NCBI GenBank assembly: GCA_002733665.1
Contig: NVWM01000013.1
Span: 1 to 51,142, forward strand
From: Lutibacter sp.
GTDB lineage: Bacteria; Bacteroidota; Bacteroidia; Flavobacteriales; Flavobacteriaceae
Direction of reading: 5' to 3'
Length of the DNA stretch: 51,142 nt
Shown here: positions 1 through 8,733 of the stretch, one piece after another
Layout: every line of letters starts with the position of its first letter
How positions within the stretch are numbered: the first letter of the stretch is position 1
Program-made: the position numbers and the translations under genes
Notes under the pieces: model-generated
What the model saw: the letters and a program-made list of their open reading frames with translations, nothing else
The model's database searches: none
What the model was told of the DNA's origin: nothing

Positions 1-58
1 TTAAGCCTATCAGCGCAGATGGTACTGCCATTACGGTGGGAGAGTATGTCATCGCCTT
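1..58 (+). rRNA. rrf: 5S ribosomal RNA, 3' end (partial)
   Basis: The window opens inside the 3' part of a 5S rRNA. The segment GATGGTACTGCC followed by GGTGGGAGAGTA and a short closing arm matches the helix IV/V region and 3' end of Bacteroidota 5S rRNA as I know it. It is followed at once by a strong terminator, as expected at the end of an rRNA operon. The 5' half, and presumably 16S and 23S, lie before base 1. The exact 3' end is estimated to within a few bases. Confidence 0.85.
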
Positions 59-63
59 TCTTT

Positions 64-101
64 AAATCCTTCAACTTTTATTAGTTGAAGGATTTTTTTT
101 T
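64..101 (+). terminator. Intrinsic terminator of the rRNA operon
   Basis: A perfect 12-bp stem (arm 64-75, AAATCCTTCAAC; arm 84-95) closes an 8-base loop and runs into a T tract. It sits directly after the 5S rRNA end. Confidence 0.93.
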
Positions 102-186
102 GTAAAATAAAAAATCATAAACGATAAGAATTAAAAAACCATATCAATTTGAGATGGTTTTTTTAATTTATAAGTATATAATTAAT

Positions 187-1329
187 TTACCCTTTAATCA
201 CACTTCTAGAAATTACAATTTTTTGAATTTCAGAAGTCCCTTCGTAAATCTGAGTAATTTTTGCATCTCGCATTAAACGCTCAACATGGTATTCTTTTAC
301 AAAACCATTTCCACCATGTATTTGAACTGCTTCAACTGTTTGTTCCATTGCAACTTTTGATGCATATAATTTTGCCATTGCACTAGATACGTCATAGTTA
401 TTACCTTGGTCTTTATCCCAAGCACATTTCATTACTAAATGACGTGCTGCTGTAATTTCAGTTGCCATATCAGCCAATTTAAAAGCAATTGCTTGATGGT
501 TACAAATCTCAGTACCAAAAGCCTTACGTTCTTTAGAATATTTTAAAGCCAACTCATATGCTCCAGCCGCAATACCTAAAGCTTGAGCAGCAATACCGAT
601 TCTACCTCCAGAAAGGGTTTTCATTGCAAATTTAAAACCAAATCCATCTTCACCAATCCTATTTTCTTTTGGAACTTTGACATCATTAAATTGAAGTGTA
701 TGAGTATCACTACCTCTAATTCCTAATTTGTCCTCTTTTGGACCTATATGAAACCCTTCCATACCCTTTTCTAGAATAAAAGCATTGATTCCTTTATGTC
801 CTTTATTTCTGTCAGTTTGTGCGATTACTAGATAAACTCCAGCACGACCACCATTGGTAATCCAATTTTTTGTTCCGTTTAACAAATAATAGTCTCCTTT
901 ATCTTCAGCAGTTGTAGCTTGTGATGTAGCATCTGAACCAGCTTCAGGTTCACTTAAGCAAAAAGCTCCAATTTGCTCTCCAGTAGCAAGTTTTGTTAAA
1001 TACTTTTGTTTTTGTTCTTCACTACCATAATTTTCTAAACCATAACAAATCAAAGAATTGTTTACAGAAACCATAACAGAGGCTGAAGCATCAATCTTTG
1101 ATAACTCCTCCATTACAAGAACATATGAAATTGCATCCATACCACTTCCTCCATATTTTGGGTCAACCATAAGTCCAAGAAATCCAACTTCACCCATTTT
1201 ACGAACTAGTTCATCAGGGAATTCTTGTTTATTATCTCTTTCTATTACTCCTGGAAGTAATTCTGCTTGTGCAAAATCTCTTGCTGCATCTCTAATCATT
1301 ATATGCTCTTCGGTAAGGCTAAAGTCCAT
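187..1329 (-). CDS. Acyl-CoA dehydrogenase
   Basis: Flavoenzyme of the acyl-CoA dehydrogenase family, catalysing alpha,beta-dehydrogenation of an acyl-CoA in fatty-acid or branched-chain breakdown and passing electrons to ETF. The signatures GAFCLSEPEAGSD and QIHGGNGFVKEYHVERLMRDAKITQIYEGTSEIQ are visible in pieces and are diagnostic, the second holding the C-terminal FAD-binding and catalytic Glu region. About 380 residues is the normal length. I start it at the Met of MDFSLTEEH (1329) because the family begins there; an upstream in-frame Met at 1368 would add 13 lysine- and asparagine-rich residues with no family counterpart. It is a single gene, convergent with the rRNA operon and divergent from anmK. 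Short-chain or isovaleryl substrate choice cannot be told. Confidence 0.93.
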   Translation of the reverse strand: MDFSLTEEHIMIRDAARDFAQAELLPGVIERDNKQEFPDELVRKMGEVGFLGLMVDPKYGGSGMDAISYVLVMEELSKIDASASVMVSVNNSLICYGLENYGSEEQKQKYLTKLATGEQIGAFCLSEPEAGSDATSQATTAEDKGDYYLLNGTKNWITNGGRAGVYLVIAQTDRNKGHKGINAFILEKGMEGFHIGPKEDKLGIRGSDTHTLQFNDVKVPKENRIGEDGFGFKFAMKTLSGGRIGIAAQALGIAAGAYELALKYSKERKAFGTEICNHQAIAFKLADMATEITAARHLVMKCAWDKDQGNNYDVSSAMAKLYASKVAMEQTVEAVQIHGGNGFVKEYHVERLMRDAKITQIYEGTSEIQKIVISRSVIKG

Positions 1330-1432
1330 TATATAAATTGGTTTTGAATTGTTTTTTGTATTTTTCAAAGATAGTGTTTTTGAGGGTAAAATAATAATAG
1401 ATAAGTTCTAATATGATTTGTATTTTTACTGA

Positions 1433-2491
1433 ATGAGTTTTGATAAAAGATTTGCAATAGGTATGATGAGTGGAACATCGTTAGATGGTGTAGATTTAGT
1501 ATATGTATCCTTTGAAAAAAGAGAAAATTATTCTTTTGAAATAATTCAAACTAAAACGTATTCTTATACTGATGAATGGAAATATAAACTTAAAGCCGCA
1601 TTCAATCAATCAGAAATAAAAATCAGACAATTAAATGTTGAGTATGGTAACTATTTAGGGAGGCTAATAAATTCATTTATTTCTGATTATCAGATAGGTG
1701 AAATTGATTTTGTTGCATCTCATGGTCATACAATATTTCATAAACCAGATGAAGGAATCACCTTACAGATTGGAAATGGAAGTGAGATTTCTAACATGAC
1801 TAATCAAAAAGTTGTATGTGATTTTAGAACACAAGACGTGAAATTTGGAGGTCAAGGAGCACCACTTGTTCCGATAGGAGATAAGTTACTTTTTGCTGAT
1901 TATAAATACTGTTTGAATCTTGGAGGTTTTGCCAATATTTCTTTTGAAAATAATGAGGAACGCATAGCATTTGACATTTGTCCTGTAAATATAGTTATGA
2001 ATCATTATGTGCAAAAAATTGGGTTGGAATATGATGATAAAGGGAAATTGGCATCACAAGGAGATATTAATTTTCAGTTGTTAAAAGAATTAAACAACCT
2101 TAAGTTTTATGATGATGATAAGCCAAAATCATTGGGTTACGAATTTGTTGTTGATGTTATTTTTCCATTGATTGATAATTACAATTTGTCAGAAAAAGAT
2201 ATACTAAGAACATTTGTAGAGCATATTGTTATTCAAATTTCGAGTAAAATAAAATTTAAAGGAGAATTGTTGATTACTGGAGGAGGAACTTTTAATACTT
2301 TTTTGATAGATGAATTGAGGAAAAAAACAAGCAATCAAATAGTTATTCCAAAAAAAGAAATTATTGATTTTAAAGAAGCCTTAATTTTTGCTTTTCTAGG
2401 ACTGTTACGTATTGATAATCAGATTAATTGCTTAAAAAGTGTGACGGGAGCAAAAAAAGACCATAGTAGCGGTCAAATTTATGTGCCTTAA
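1433..2491 (+). CDS. anmK: Anhydro-N-acetylmuramic acid kinase
   Basis: Cell-wall recycling kinase. It hydrolyses the 1,6-anhydro bond of anhydro-MurNAc and phosphorylates it to MurNAc-6-phosphate. The N-terminal phosphate-binding motif GMMSGTSLDGVD (residues 10-21) is the family signature, and a second glycine-rich motif ITGGGTFN lies near residue 282 in the actin-like ATPase fold. The 352-residue length fits the family. It starts 64 bases from the divergent acyl-CoA dehydrogenase gene, so both promoters share that gap. Downstream is the promoter and leader of the dehydrogenase gene. Confidence 0.95.
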   Translation: MSFDKRFAIGMMSGTSLDGVDLVYVSFEKRENYSFEIIQTKTYSYTDEWKYKLKAAFNQSEIKIRQLNVEYGNYLGRLINSFISDYQIGEIDFVASHGHTIFHKPDEGITLQIGNGSEISNMTNQKVVCDFRTQDVKFGGQGAPLVPIGDKLLFADYKYCLNLGGFANISFENNEERIAFDICPVNIVMNHYVQKIGLEYDDKGKLASQGDINFQLLKELNNLKFYDDDKPKSLGYEFVVDVIFPLIDNYNLSEKDILRTFVEHIVIQISSKIKFKGELLITGGGTFNTFLIDELRKKTSNQIVIPKKEIIDFKEALIFAFLGLLRIDNQINCLKSVTGAKKDHSSGQIYVP

Positions 2492-2496
2492 TTTGA

Positions 2497-2504
2497 TATA
2501 TTTG
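2497..2504 (+). promoter_or_regulatory. -7 promoter box (TATATTTG) for the 2615 dehydrogenase gene
   Basis: An exact match to the Bacteroidota -7 consensus TAnnTTTG, six bases after the anmK stop. It would place transcription start near 2511, upstream of the structured leader at 2528-2599. No clear -33 TTTG is seen at the expected distance. Confidence 0.6.
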
Positions 2505-2527
2505 TGCAACTTAATTTTATAGATGAA

Positions 2528-2599
2528 CCGAGCATGTTAAAATCATTTACATAAAAAAGATGATTAGCAGCGAACACATGTGACAATTAAAAAACAATA
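2528..2599 (+). promoter_or_regulatory. Structured 5' leader element, copy 1
   Basis: This leader is nearly identical to the one before cdd (34197-34268). Both share CCGAGCATGTTAAAATCAT, then a variable loop, then ATGATTA, AGCGAACACATGTGACA and a purine-rich tail ending in CAATA. Two nested stems can be drawn: CATGT (2533-2537) with ACATG (2576-2580), and AATCAT (2541-2546) with ATGATT (2560-2565). The loop sequence differs between copies while both stems are kept. That pattern suggests a conserved cis-acting RNA such as a riboswitch or protein-binding leader. Function unknown. Confidence 0.65.
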
Positions 2600-2614
2600 T
2601 AGACACACACACAC

Positions 2615-3847
2615 ATGAAAGAATTACTTAAAAAATACGAAAATAAAAAACCAGAAATAGTTTTTCATTGGCAAGATCAAGAAACTGATGCCGAAGGTTG
2701 GACAGTTATTAACTCACTTCGTGGAGGAGCTGCTGGAGGTGGAACAAGAATGAGAAAAGGGTTGGATATGAATGAGGTTTTATCACTTGCTAAAACGATG
2801 GAAGTGAAATTTACCGTTTCAGGACCAGCAATTGGAGGAGCAAAGTCAGGAATTAATTTTGATCCAAATGACCCAAGAAAAAGAGGTGTGTTAGAACGTT
2901 GGTATAAAGCAGTTACACCTTTATTAAAACATTATTATGGTACAGGAGGAGATTTAAATGTAGACGCAGATAAAGACGTAATTCCTATTACAGAAAGTTG
3001 TGGAGTTTGGCATCCTCAAGAGGGAATTTTTAACGGTCATTTTAAGCCAACAGAAGCGGATAAAATAAATAGAATTGGTCAATTGCGTTTAGGTGTAATT
3101 AAAGTTATCGAAAACAAAGAATTTTCTCCTGACTTATCAAGAAAATATACAGTTGCAGATATGCTAACTGGATATGGAGTTGCTGAAGCCGTGAAACATT
3201 ATTATAACATTTATGGAGGGAAAATTGCTGGCAAAAGAGCAATAGTTCAAGGTTTTGGAAATGTTGGCTCTGCAGCAGCCTTTTATTTAACTCAATTAGG
3301 CGCTAAAGTTGTCGGAATTATAGATAGAGAAGGTGGAGTTATTAATGAAAAAGGATTTTCTATGGAAGAAATGACTGCTTTGTTTTTAGCAAAAGACGGA
3401 AACAAATTAGTTGACGATAATATGATGTCTTTTGAAAAAATTAATAATAAAATTTGGAGTTTATCTGCAGAAATATTTGTTCCTGCAGCAGCTTCAAGAT
3501 TGGTAACCAAAGATCAAATCAGTCAAATGATTGAAACAGGTTTAGAGGTGATTTCTCCAGGTGCAAATGTACCATTTGCAGATAAAGAAATCTTTTTCGG
3601 ACCAATTATGGAGTATACAGATGATCAAGTTAGTTTACTTCCTGATTTTATTTCTAATTGTGGAATTGCAAGAGTTTTTGCTTACTTGATGGAATCTAGA
3701 GTTGAATTGCCAATGAAAGATAAAGCGATTTTTGAAGATACATCTAATACAATAAAAAAAGCATTGGAAAAAACATATCAGAAAAAAAACAGCAAACAAA
3801 ATATATGTAAAACCGCTTTTGAAATAGCATTGAATCAACTAATATAA
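2615..3847 (+). CDS. Glu/Leu/Phe/Val-type amino acid dehydrogenase
   Basis: NAD(P)-dependent oxidative deaminase of the glutamate/leucine dehydrogenase family, interconverting an amino acid and its 2-oxo acid plus ammonia. The N-terminal substrate domain shows the glycine-rich RGGAAGGGTRMR segment and the catalytic-lysine motif GPAIGGAKSGI (about residues 68-80). A Rossmann domain follows with VQGFGNVGSAAA near residue 210. The sequence does not decide between glutamate and branched-chain substrates. The 410-residue length fits the roughly 400-residue flavobacterial subgroup. A 104-base leader with the structured element lies in front, pointing to post-transcriptional control. nhaD follows 13 bases after the stop and may be co-transcribed. 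Confidence 0.9.
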   Translation: MKELLKKYENKKPEIVFHWQDQETDAEGWTVINSLRGGAAGGGTRMRKGLDMNEVLSLAKTMEVKFTVSGPAIGGAKSGINFDPNDPRKRGVLERWYKAVTPLLKHYYGTGGDLNVDADKDVIPITESCGVWHPQEGIFNGHFKPTEADKINRIGQLRLGVIKVIENKEFSPDLSRKYTVADMLTGYGVAEAVKHYYNIYGGKIAGKRAIVQGFGNVGSAAAFYLTQLGAKVVGIIDREGGVINEKGFSMEEMTALFLAKDGNKLVDDNMMSFEKINNKIWSLSAEIFVPAAASRLVTKDQISQMIETGLEVISPGANVPFADKEIFFGPIMEYTDDQVSLLPDFISNCGIARVFAYLMESRVELPMKDKAIFEDTSNTIKKALEKTYQKKNSKQNICKTAFEIALNQLI

Positions 3848-3860
3848 CTTTATAAAACTT

Positions 3861-5243
3861 ATGGAAACTCTTATTATCATAATATTCGTTTTAGGATATT
3901 TAGCAATAGCATTAGAACACAATACAAAATTAGATAAACTTATACCAGCATTGGCAATGATGGCTATTCTATGGGCATTAGTAGCCTTTGGTATTGAAGC
4001 ATATCCAAATTGGTTTGATTCAGGAGCCCATGAGTTGATTAATGGAGAAGGCGGGTTTTTAGGTATAGAAAGTGAAGAGAAACATCATTTACTTGAAGAG
4101 ACATTATTACACCATTTAGGTAAAACCGCCGAGATTCTATTCTTCTTATTAGGAGCGATGACTATTGTTGAAATTATTGATTATTTTGATGGATTTGCAA
4201 CGTTTAAGAATTATATAGTAACTAGAAAAAAGAAAAAATTGTTATGGATTTTTGCTTTTTTAGCATTTGTTCTATCAGCAATTATAGATAATTTAACAGC
4301 AACGATTGTTTTAATTTCAATACTTCAAAAAATTATTAAAGACCGTAACACACGTTTGTGGTTTGCAGGTTTAATCATTATCGCTGCAAATGCAGGAGGA
4401 GCATTTTCTCCTATTGGCGATGTAACCACAACAATGCTTTGGATCGGTGGTAAAGTATCTGCTTTGATGCTGGTTAAATATTTATTTATTCCATCTTTAA
4501 TATGTATGGTTGTTCCGGTAACTATAGCGTCATTTATGAAGCCTTTTAAAGGGAAAATTGATAAAGTTGACGATATAGAAAGCCAAAAATCTAAAAGTAA
4601 ATATGGATCAACAATGTTATATATTGGATTAGGAGCGATTATTTTTGTGCCATTTTTCAAAGTAATTACACATTTACCTCCTTATGTTGGTATGATGCTT
4701 TCGTTGTCTGTTGTAGGACTCTTTGCAGAGCTGTATAGTCGTTCAGAATTTAGTATTTCTCATGTTGTTGATCAAGAAGGAGATGATTCTCAAGGGCATC
4801 ACAGTCCAGTACACGCTTCATTATCAAAAATTGAAATGCCAAGCGTTTTATTTTTCTTCGGAATATTAATGGCTGTAGCAGCACTTGAATCTTTAGGTAT
4901 ATTATTTATTGGCGCCGAATCTTTAAAACAAATAATTCCAAATACAGATATTGTAGTGATGTTATTAGGTGTTGGTTCAGCAATCGTTGACAATGTGCCT
5001 TTGGTTGCAGCAAGTATGGGTATGTTCCAAGAACCTATGGACAACCCTTTATGGCATTTCGTAGCATTCTCTGCAGGTACTGGAGGAAGTATGTTAATCA
5101 TCGGTTCAGCAGCAGGAGTTGTTGCCATGGGAATGGAGAGGATAAATTTTATGTGGTATTTGAGAAAAATAGCATGGCTTGCGGCAGTTGGGTTTATTGC
5201 TGGCTCACTCGCTTTTATAGGAATGAGAGCAATTTTAGCATAA
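3861..5243 (+). CDS. nhaD: NhaD-type sodium/proton antiporter
   Basis: Inner-membrane Na+/H+ antiporter of the NhaD branch of the ion-transporter superfamily. About a dozen hydrophobic segments run through 460 residues. Conserved-looking pieces include the SAIIDNLTATIVLISIL segment (near residue 140), the AANAGGAFSPIGDVTTTMLWIGG segment (near residue 175) and a second polar membrane motif, GSAIVDNVPLVAASMGMF (near residue 375). A polar loop rich in His and Asp (about residues 305-320) is probably cytoplasmic. It fits a marine or brackish flavobacterium. It lies 13 bases after the dehydrogenase gene and is followed by a hairpin-forming repeat that can end transcription. Confidence 0.93.
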   Translation: METLIIIIFVLGYLAIALEHNTKLDKLIPALAMMAILWALVAFGIEAYPNWFDSGAHELINGEGGFLGIESEEKHHLLEETLLHHLGKTAEILFFLLGAMTIVEIIDYFDGFATFKNYIVTRKKKKLLWIFAFLAFVLSAIIDNLTATIVLISILQKIIKDRNTRLWFAGLIIIAANAGGAFSPIGDVTTTMLWIGGKVSALMLVKYLFIPSLICMVVPVTIASFMKPFKGKIDKVDDIESQKSKSKYGSTMLYIGLGAIIFVPFFKVITHLPPYVGMMLSLSVVGLFAELYSRSEFSISHVVDQEGDDSQGHHSPVHASLSKIEMPSVLFFFGILMAVAALESLGILFIGAESLKQIIPNTDIVVMLLGVGSAIVDNVPLVAASMGMFQEPMDNPLWHFVAFSAGTGGSMLIIGSAAGVVAMGMERINFMWYLRKIAWLAAVGFIAGSLAFIGMRAILA

Positions 5244-5256
5244 TAAAAAAGAATAG

Positions 5257-5340
5257 AAACTGTCATTTTGAGCGAAGCCGAAAAATCTTACAAACTAATT
5301 TAGTTTTAAATTCTTCATTTCATTCAGAATGACAGTTTTT
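5257..5340. repeat. REP-like inverted-repeat element after nhaD
   Basis: Outer arms of about 15 bases (5257-5271 and 5323-5338, core ACTGTCATT) are inverted repeats, and a perfect inner palindrome (AAACTAA/TTAGTTT, 5292-5306) lies between. It contains the core GAGCGAAGCCGAA, also seen in variant form at 39022-39034 and near 6113. The right arm runs into T residues, so it could also terminate nhaD transcription. Confidence 0.7.
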
Positions 5341-5416
5341 AATTTTATATAATACAACAATTACAATTTCTAAACATTAATTTCGTTACAGTAACGTATA
5401 TAAAATAAGAAAATCA

Positions 5417-6097
5417 ATGCAACAAGAAGCACAAGAAGTTTTAGACGAAGCCTTATCAGAAGAGAAAACACTATCTATCTATAATTTAATTATGGATGGC
5501 GGTATAGGAGGACAAGTAGTAATTGCTATTTTATTAATCTTATTGATAACAGCACTATACATTTATTTTGAAAGAGTTTTTGCAATCAATGCTACCTCTA
5601 AAACCGATGATAATTTTATGAATCAAATAAAAGATCAGGTTTCAAACGGAAAATTAGATGCAGCAAAAGTACTGTGTGCACAAACGAATTCTCCTGAAGC
5701 AAGATTGATAGAAAAAGGAATTTCAAGAATAGGAAAACCGTTGGATGACATTAATACTGCCATTGAAAGTGCCGGAACTCTCGAAGTCTATAAACTCGAA
5801 AAGAATGTAAGTATTTTAGCAACAGTTGCAGGAGCAGCGCCAATGATTGGTTTCTTGGGAACTGTAATTGGTATGATTTTGGCATTCCATGAAATGGCAA
5901 CTAGTGGCGGACAAGCAGATATGGGAGCATTGGCAGGAGGAATTAATACAGCAATGACAACAACTGTTGCAGGATTAGTTGTTGGGATTATTGCATATAT
6001 TGCTTACAATCATATTGTTGTTAAAACCAATAAAGTGGTGCATCAAATGGAAGCAAAAGCAGTTGAATTTTTAGATTTATTAAACGAACCAGTTTAG
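5417..6097 (+). CDS. exbB: MotA/TolQ/ExbB proton-channel family protein
   Basis: Inner-membrane proton-channel subunit that, with ExbD, uses proton motive force to energise TonB-dependent outer-membrane transport. It shows the three-helix layout of the family: one helix near residues 30-52 and two in the conserved C-terminal half (TVAGAAPMIGFLGTVIGMI about 136-155, and AMTTTVAGLVVGIIAYIAYN about 178-198). The polar Thr residues of the channel motif are present. 226 residues is normal. exbD and a TonB-like gene follow in order, but a 92-base gap with a small repeat separates it from exbD. Confidence 0.93.
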   Translation: MQQEAQEVLDEALSEEKTLSIYNLIMDGGIGGQVVIAILLILLITALYIYFERVFAINATSKTDDNFMNQIKDQVSNGKLDAAKVLCAQTNSPEARLIEKGISRIGKPLDDINTAIESAGTLEVYKLEKNVSILATVAGAAPMIGFLGTVIGMILAFHEMATSGGQADMGALAGGINTAMTTTVAGLVVGIIAYIAYNHIVVKTNKVVHQMEAKAVEFLDLLNEPV

Positions 6098-6101
6098 TTT
6101 T

Positions 6102-6174
6102 GTCATTCCTGCGAAATCGAAGATTCACGAATACATTATTAAAAATAAGTCTAGAAGAGTAAGGCAGGAATCCA
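6102..6174. repeat. Small inverted repeat between exbB and exbD
   Basis: The gap begins with GTCATTCCTGCGAAATCGAA and ends with AAGGCAGGAATCC, so CATTCCTGC and GCAGGAATc form inverted ends around about 50 bases. The GCGAAATCGAA part resembles the core of the elements at 5257 and 39000. It looks like a small mobile repeat inserted within an operon. Confidence 0.6.
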
Positions 6175-6189
6175 TTCATTATAAAAATT

Positions 6190-6576
6190 ATGAAATTTAA
6201 AGGAAGAAATAAAGTAAGTCCAGAATTCAGTATGAGTTCAATGACAGATATTGTATTCTTGTTATTGGTGTTTTTTATGCTGACATCTAATGCGCCAAAT
6301 GCGTTGGACATGATTTTGCCAACAGCCAAAGGAAAGTCTACCAACACAAAAACTGTTTCGGTAAGTATTAAGAAGAACTCTCGGTTTTATATAAATGGCT
6401 CGAAAGTGAAAAAATCAGAAATAGAAGGACAATTAAGAAATTTATTGGCAAATAGCGAAAGTAAAACAGTTCTTTTAAGAGCAGAAGAAGGTGTGCCAAT
6501 CGAACAAGCAGTTTCGGTAATGGATATCGCAAATAGAAATAGATTTAAAGTGATTTTGGCAGTAAAGCCTAAATAA
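6190..6576 (+). CDS. exbD: ExbD/TolR-family biopolymer transport protein
   Basis: Single-span inner-membrane partner of ExbB. A short cytoplasmic basic N-terminus (KFKGRNKVSPEFSMSS) is followed by one membrane helix, MTDIVFLLLVFFML (about residues 18-32), carrying the conserved proton-accepting Asp, and then a periplasmic domain of about 95 residues. The 128-residue length is typical. Its stop codon directly abuts the start codon of the TonB-like gene. Confidence 0.93.
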   Translation: MKFKGRNKVSPEFSMSSMTDIVFLLLVFFMLTSNAPNALDMILPTAKGKSTNTKTVSVSIKKNSRFYINGSKVKKSEIEGQLRNLLANSESKTVLLRAEEGVPIEQAVSVMDIANRNRFKVILAVKPK

Positions 6577-7461
6577 ATGAAAGGTTTAAATACTATACAT
6601 AAACGAAAGTCAGCAACTATAACTACAATAATAGTATTGTTGTTATTGCTGTGTATTTTCTTTTTCGGATTAAAATATATGGATCCGCCAATAGAATCTG
6701 GAATTGCTGTTAATTTCGGAACTTCAAATGTTGGTAGTGGAAACATTCAGCCTTTAGAACCAGTTAAAACACAACCAAATCCAGAAGTTACAGAAGAAGT
6801 TTCTCAAGAAGAAGTTGTAGAGGAAGTTGTTGAGGAATCTACACCAGATAACTCGCCAACCGAAGATGTGGTTACGCAAGAATCAGAAGAATCTATCAAA
6901 ATCAGAAAAGAAAAAGAAGCAGAACGGAAAGAGCAAGCTGAGGCTGATAGAGTTGCAAAAGTAAAGGCTGAAGCAAAACGTGTAGCTAAAGCCGAAGCAG
7001 CGCGTAAGAAAAAGATAGAAGACGATAAAAGACGTAAGTTGGATGAACTTATGGGAGGATTAAATACTTCTGATGGTACAACTACAGGAGGCGAAGGAGA
7101 TGACAATACAGCAGGAGATAAAGGAAATGAAAATGGAGACCCAAATGCTGATGGCTACTATGGAAATGGTGGAACTGGAGGTGGCGGAGACTATCAATTA
7201 GGAAGTAGGAAAGCAACATATAGACCAAAACCTAAGTATGATTGTGGTAATGTTGAAGGTTTAGTTGTAATTGAGGTTATGGTAGATAGAACAGGAAAAG
7301 TTATAAACGCAACACAAAATCTTAAAAAATCTAAAACTTCTAATCAGTGTTTAGTTAATAGAGCTATAGAGGCAGCTAAGAAAACTACTTGGGATGCAGA
7401 TTCTAAGGCTGGAGCGAAACAAGTTGGGACAATAAGATATAATTTTTCTTTATCTAATTAA
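6577..7461 (+). CDS. TonB-like energy-transducer protein
   Basis: Periplasm-spanning protein expected to link the ExbB-ExbD motor to outer-membrane receptors. Visible parts are a short cytoplasmic N-terminus, one membrane helix (TTIIVLLLLLCIFFFGLKYM, about residues 14-33), an acidic Val/Glu-rich stretch (about 70-105), a highly charged Lys/Glu/Ala segment likely to be helical (about 105-160), a Gly/Asp/Asn-rich linker (about 165-205), and a C-terminal domain ending in the TonB-type GTIRYNFSLSN strand. The C-terminal GLVVIEVMVDRTGKV segment is the usual start of this domain. It follows exbD with no gap and overlaps folC by one base. Confidence 0.87.
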   Translation: MKGLNTIHKRKSATITTIIVLLLLLCIFFFGLKYMDPPIESGIAVNFGTSNVGSGNIQPLEPVKTQPNPEVTEEVSQEEVVEEVVEESTPDNSPTEDVVTQESEESIKIRKEKEAERKEQAEADRVAKVKAEAKRVAKAEAARKKKIEDDKRRKLDELMGGLNTSDGTTTGGEGDDNTAGDKGNENGDPNADGYYGNGGTGGGGDYQLGSRKATYRPKPKYDCGNVEGLVVIEVMVDRTGKVINATQNLKKSKTSNQCLVNRAIEAAKKTTWDADSKAGAKQVGTIRYNFSLSN

Positions 7462-8675
7462 TGACATATCAAGAAACTTTAGACTGGATGTTTTCTCAGT
7501 TACCTATGTATCAAAATCAAGGCAAAACCGCCTTTAAAAAAGACTTAACTAATAGTATTTTATTTTCAGAACATCTTCATTCTCCTGAACAGAAATTTAA
7601 ATCTGTTCACGTTGCAGGAACAAACGGAAAAGGCTCAACAAGCCACATGATTGCATCTATATTACAAGAAGCAGGTTATAAAGTTGGTCTATACACATCA
7701 CCTCATTTAAAAGATTTTAGAGAGCGAATCAAAATTAATGGTCAACCAATTTCAGAAAGCGAAGTTGTCGATTTTATTGCAGATAATAAACCGTTTTTTA
7801 ATAAGAACAACCTATCATTTTTTGAAATGACTGTTGGATTGGCATTTCATAGTTTTGCGAAACACACTATTGATGTTGCTATTATTGAAGTTGGTCTTGG
7901 GGGACGTTTAGATTCAACAAATATCATTACACCATTGGTTTCGGTGGTTACAAATATTGGTTTTGACCATACACAAATGCTTGGAAATACCTTACCAGAA
8001 ATAGCATTTGAAAAAGCAGGAATTATTAAAAATGAAGTTCCAGTTGTTGTCGGTGAATATCAAGCAGCCATTCATTCCGTTTTTTATCAGAAAGCGATAG
8101 AAACACATTCTAATTTATTTTTGGCTGATAAAAATATCAAGGAAGATTATATTTCGGATTTAAAAGGAAGTTATCAATCAAAGAATATCAAAACAGCAGT
8201 ACAAACTATAAAGGTATTGCAAGATAGTTTTTCAATTTCTGAAGAAAATATCAGTAAAGGATTGCAAAATGTTATCAAAAACACAGAATTGTTAGGTCGA
8301 TGGCAACTATTGAGTGAAAAACCATTGACTATTTGTGATACAGCACACAATAAAGAAGGTTTGACCTATGTGATGGAACAAGTGAAGGCACAAGAATTTG
8401 ATATGTTACATATTGTATTGGGAGTTGTAAATGACAAAGATTTAGATTCCATTTTACCACTATTTCCAACAAAAGCAACATATTATTTTTGCAAACCAGC
8501 TATTCCACGAGGTTTAGAAGCCTCAATTTTAAAAAAGAAATCTGCTGAATATAATTTGAAAGGTAAGGAGTATTCTTCTGTAAATAAAGCACTTGAAAAC
8601 GCTATGAGGAACTCGTCAGATACAGATTTAATTTTTATTGGAGGAAGTACATTTGTAGTTGCAGAAATAGTTTAA
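7461..8675 (+). CDS. folC: Bifunctional folylpolyglutamate synthase/dihydrofolate synthase
   Basis: Cytosolic ATP-dependent Mur-family ligase that makes dihydrofolate from dihydropteroate and glutamate and adds further glutamates. The ATP-binding loop HVAGTNGKGSTSHMIA (about residues 50-65), the EVGLGGRLDSTNI motif (near 142) and the C-terminal DTAHNKEGL motif (near 294) are all present. The 404-residue length is usual for flavobacteria. Its ATG overlaps the TonB-like stop codon by one base, implying translational coupling and one operon from exbD or exbB onward. Confidence 0.95.
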   Translation: MTYQETLDWMFSQLPMYQNQGKTAFKKDLTNSILFSEHLHSPEQKFKSVHVAGTNGKGSTSHMIASILQEAGYKVGLYTSPHLKDFRERIKINGQPISESEVVDFIADNKPFFNKNNLSFFEMTVGLAFHSFAKHTIDVAIIEVGLGGRLDSTNIITPLVSVVTNIGFDHTQMLGNTLPEIAFEKAGIIKNEVPVVVGEYQAAIHSVFYQKAIETHSNLFLADKNIKEDYISDLKGSYQSKNIKTAVQTIKVLQDSFSISEENISKGLQNVIKNTELLGRWQLLSEKPLTICDTAHNKEGLTYVMEQVKAQEFDMLHIVLGVVNDKDLDSILPLFPTKATYYFCKPAIPRGLEASILKKKSAEYNLKGKEYSSVNKALENAMRNSSDTDLIFIGGSTFVVAEIV

Positions 8676-8693
8676 TATTTTTTATCAAAAACT

Positions 8694-8723
8694 TTGTGAG
8701 AATAAAAAACTCACTTATATTTG
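8694..8723 (+). promoter_or_regulatory. Promoter of tRNA-Val
   Basis: TTTG (8694-8697), an 18-base spacer and TATATTTG (8716-8723) match the Bacteroidota -33/-7 consensus. The -7 box ends 10 bases before the mature tRNA. Confidence 0.8.
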
Positions 8724-8733
8724 CATCCGCTTA

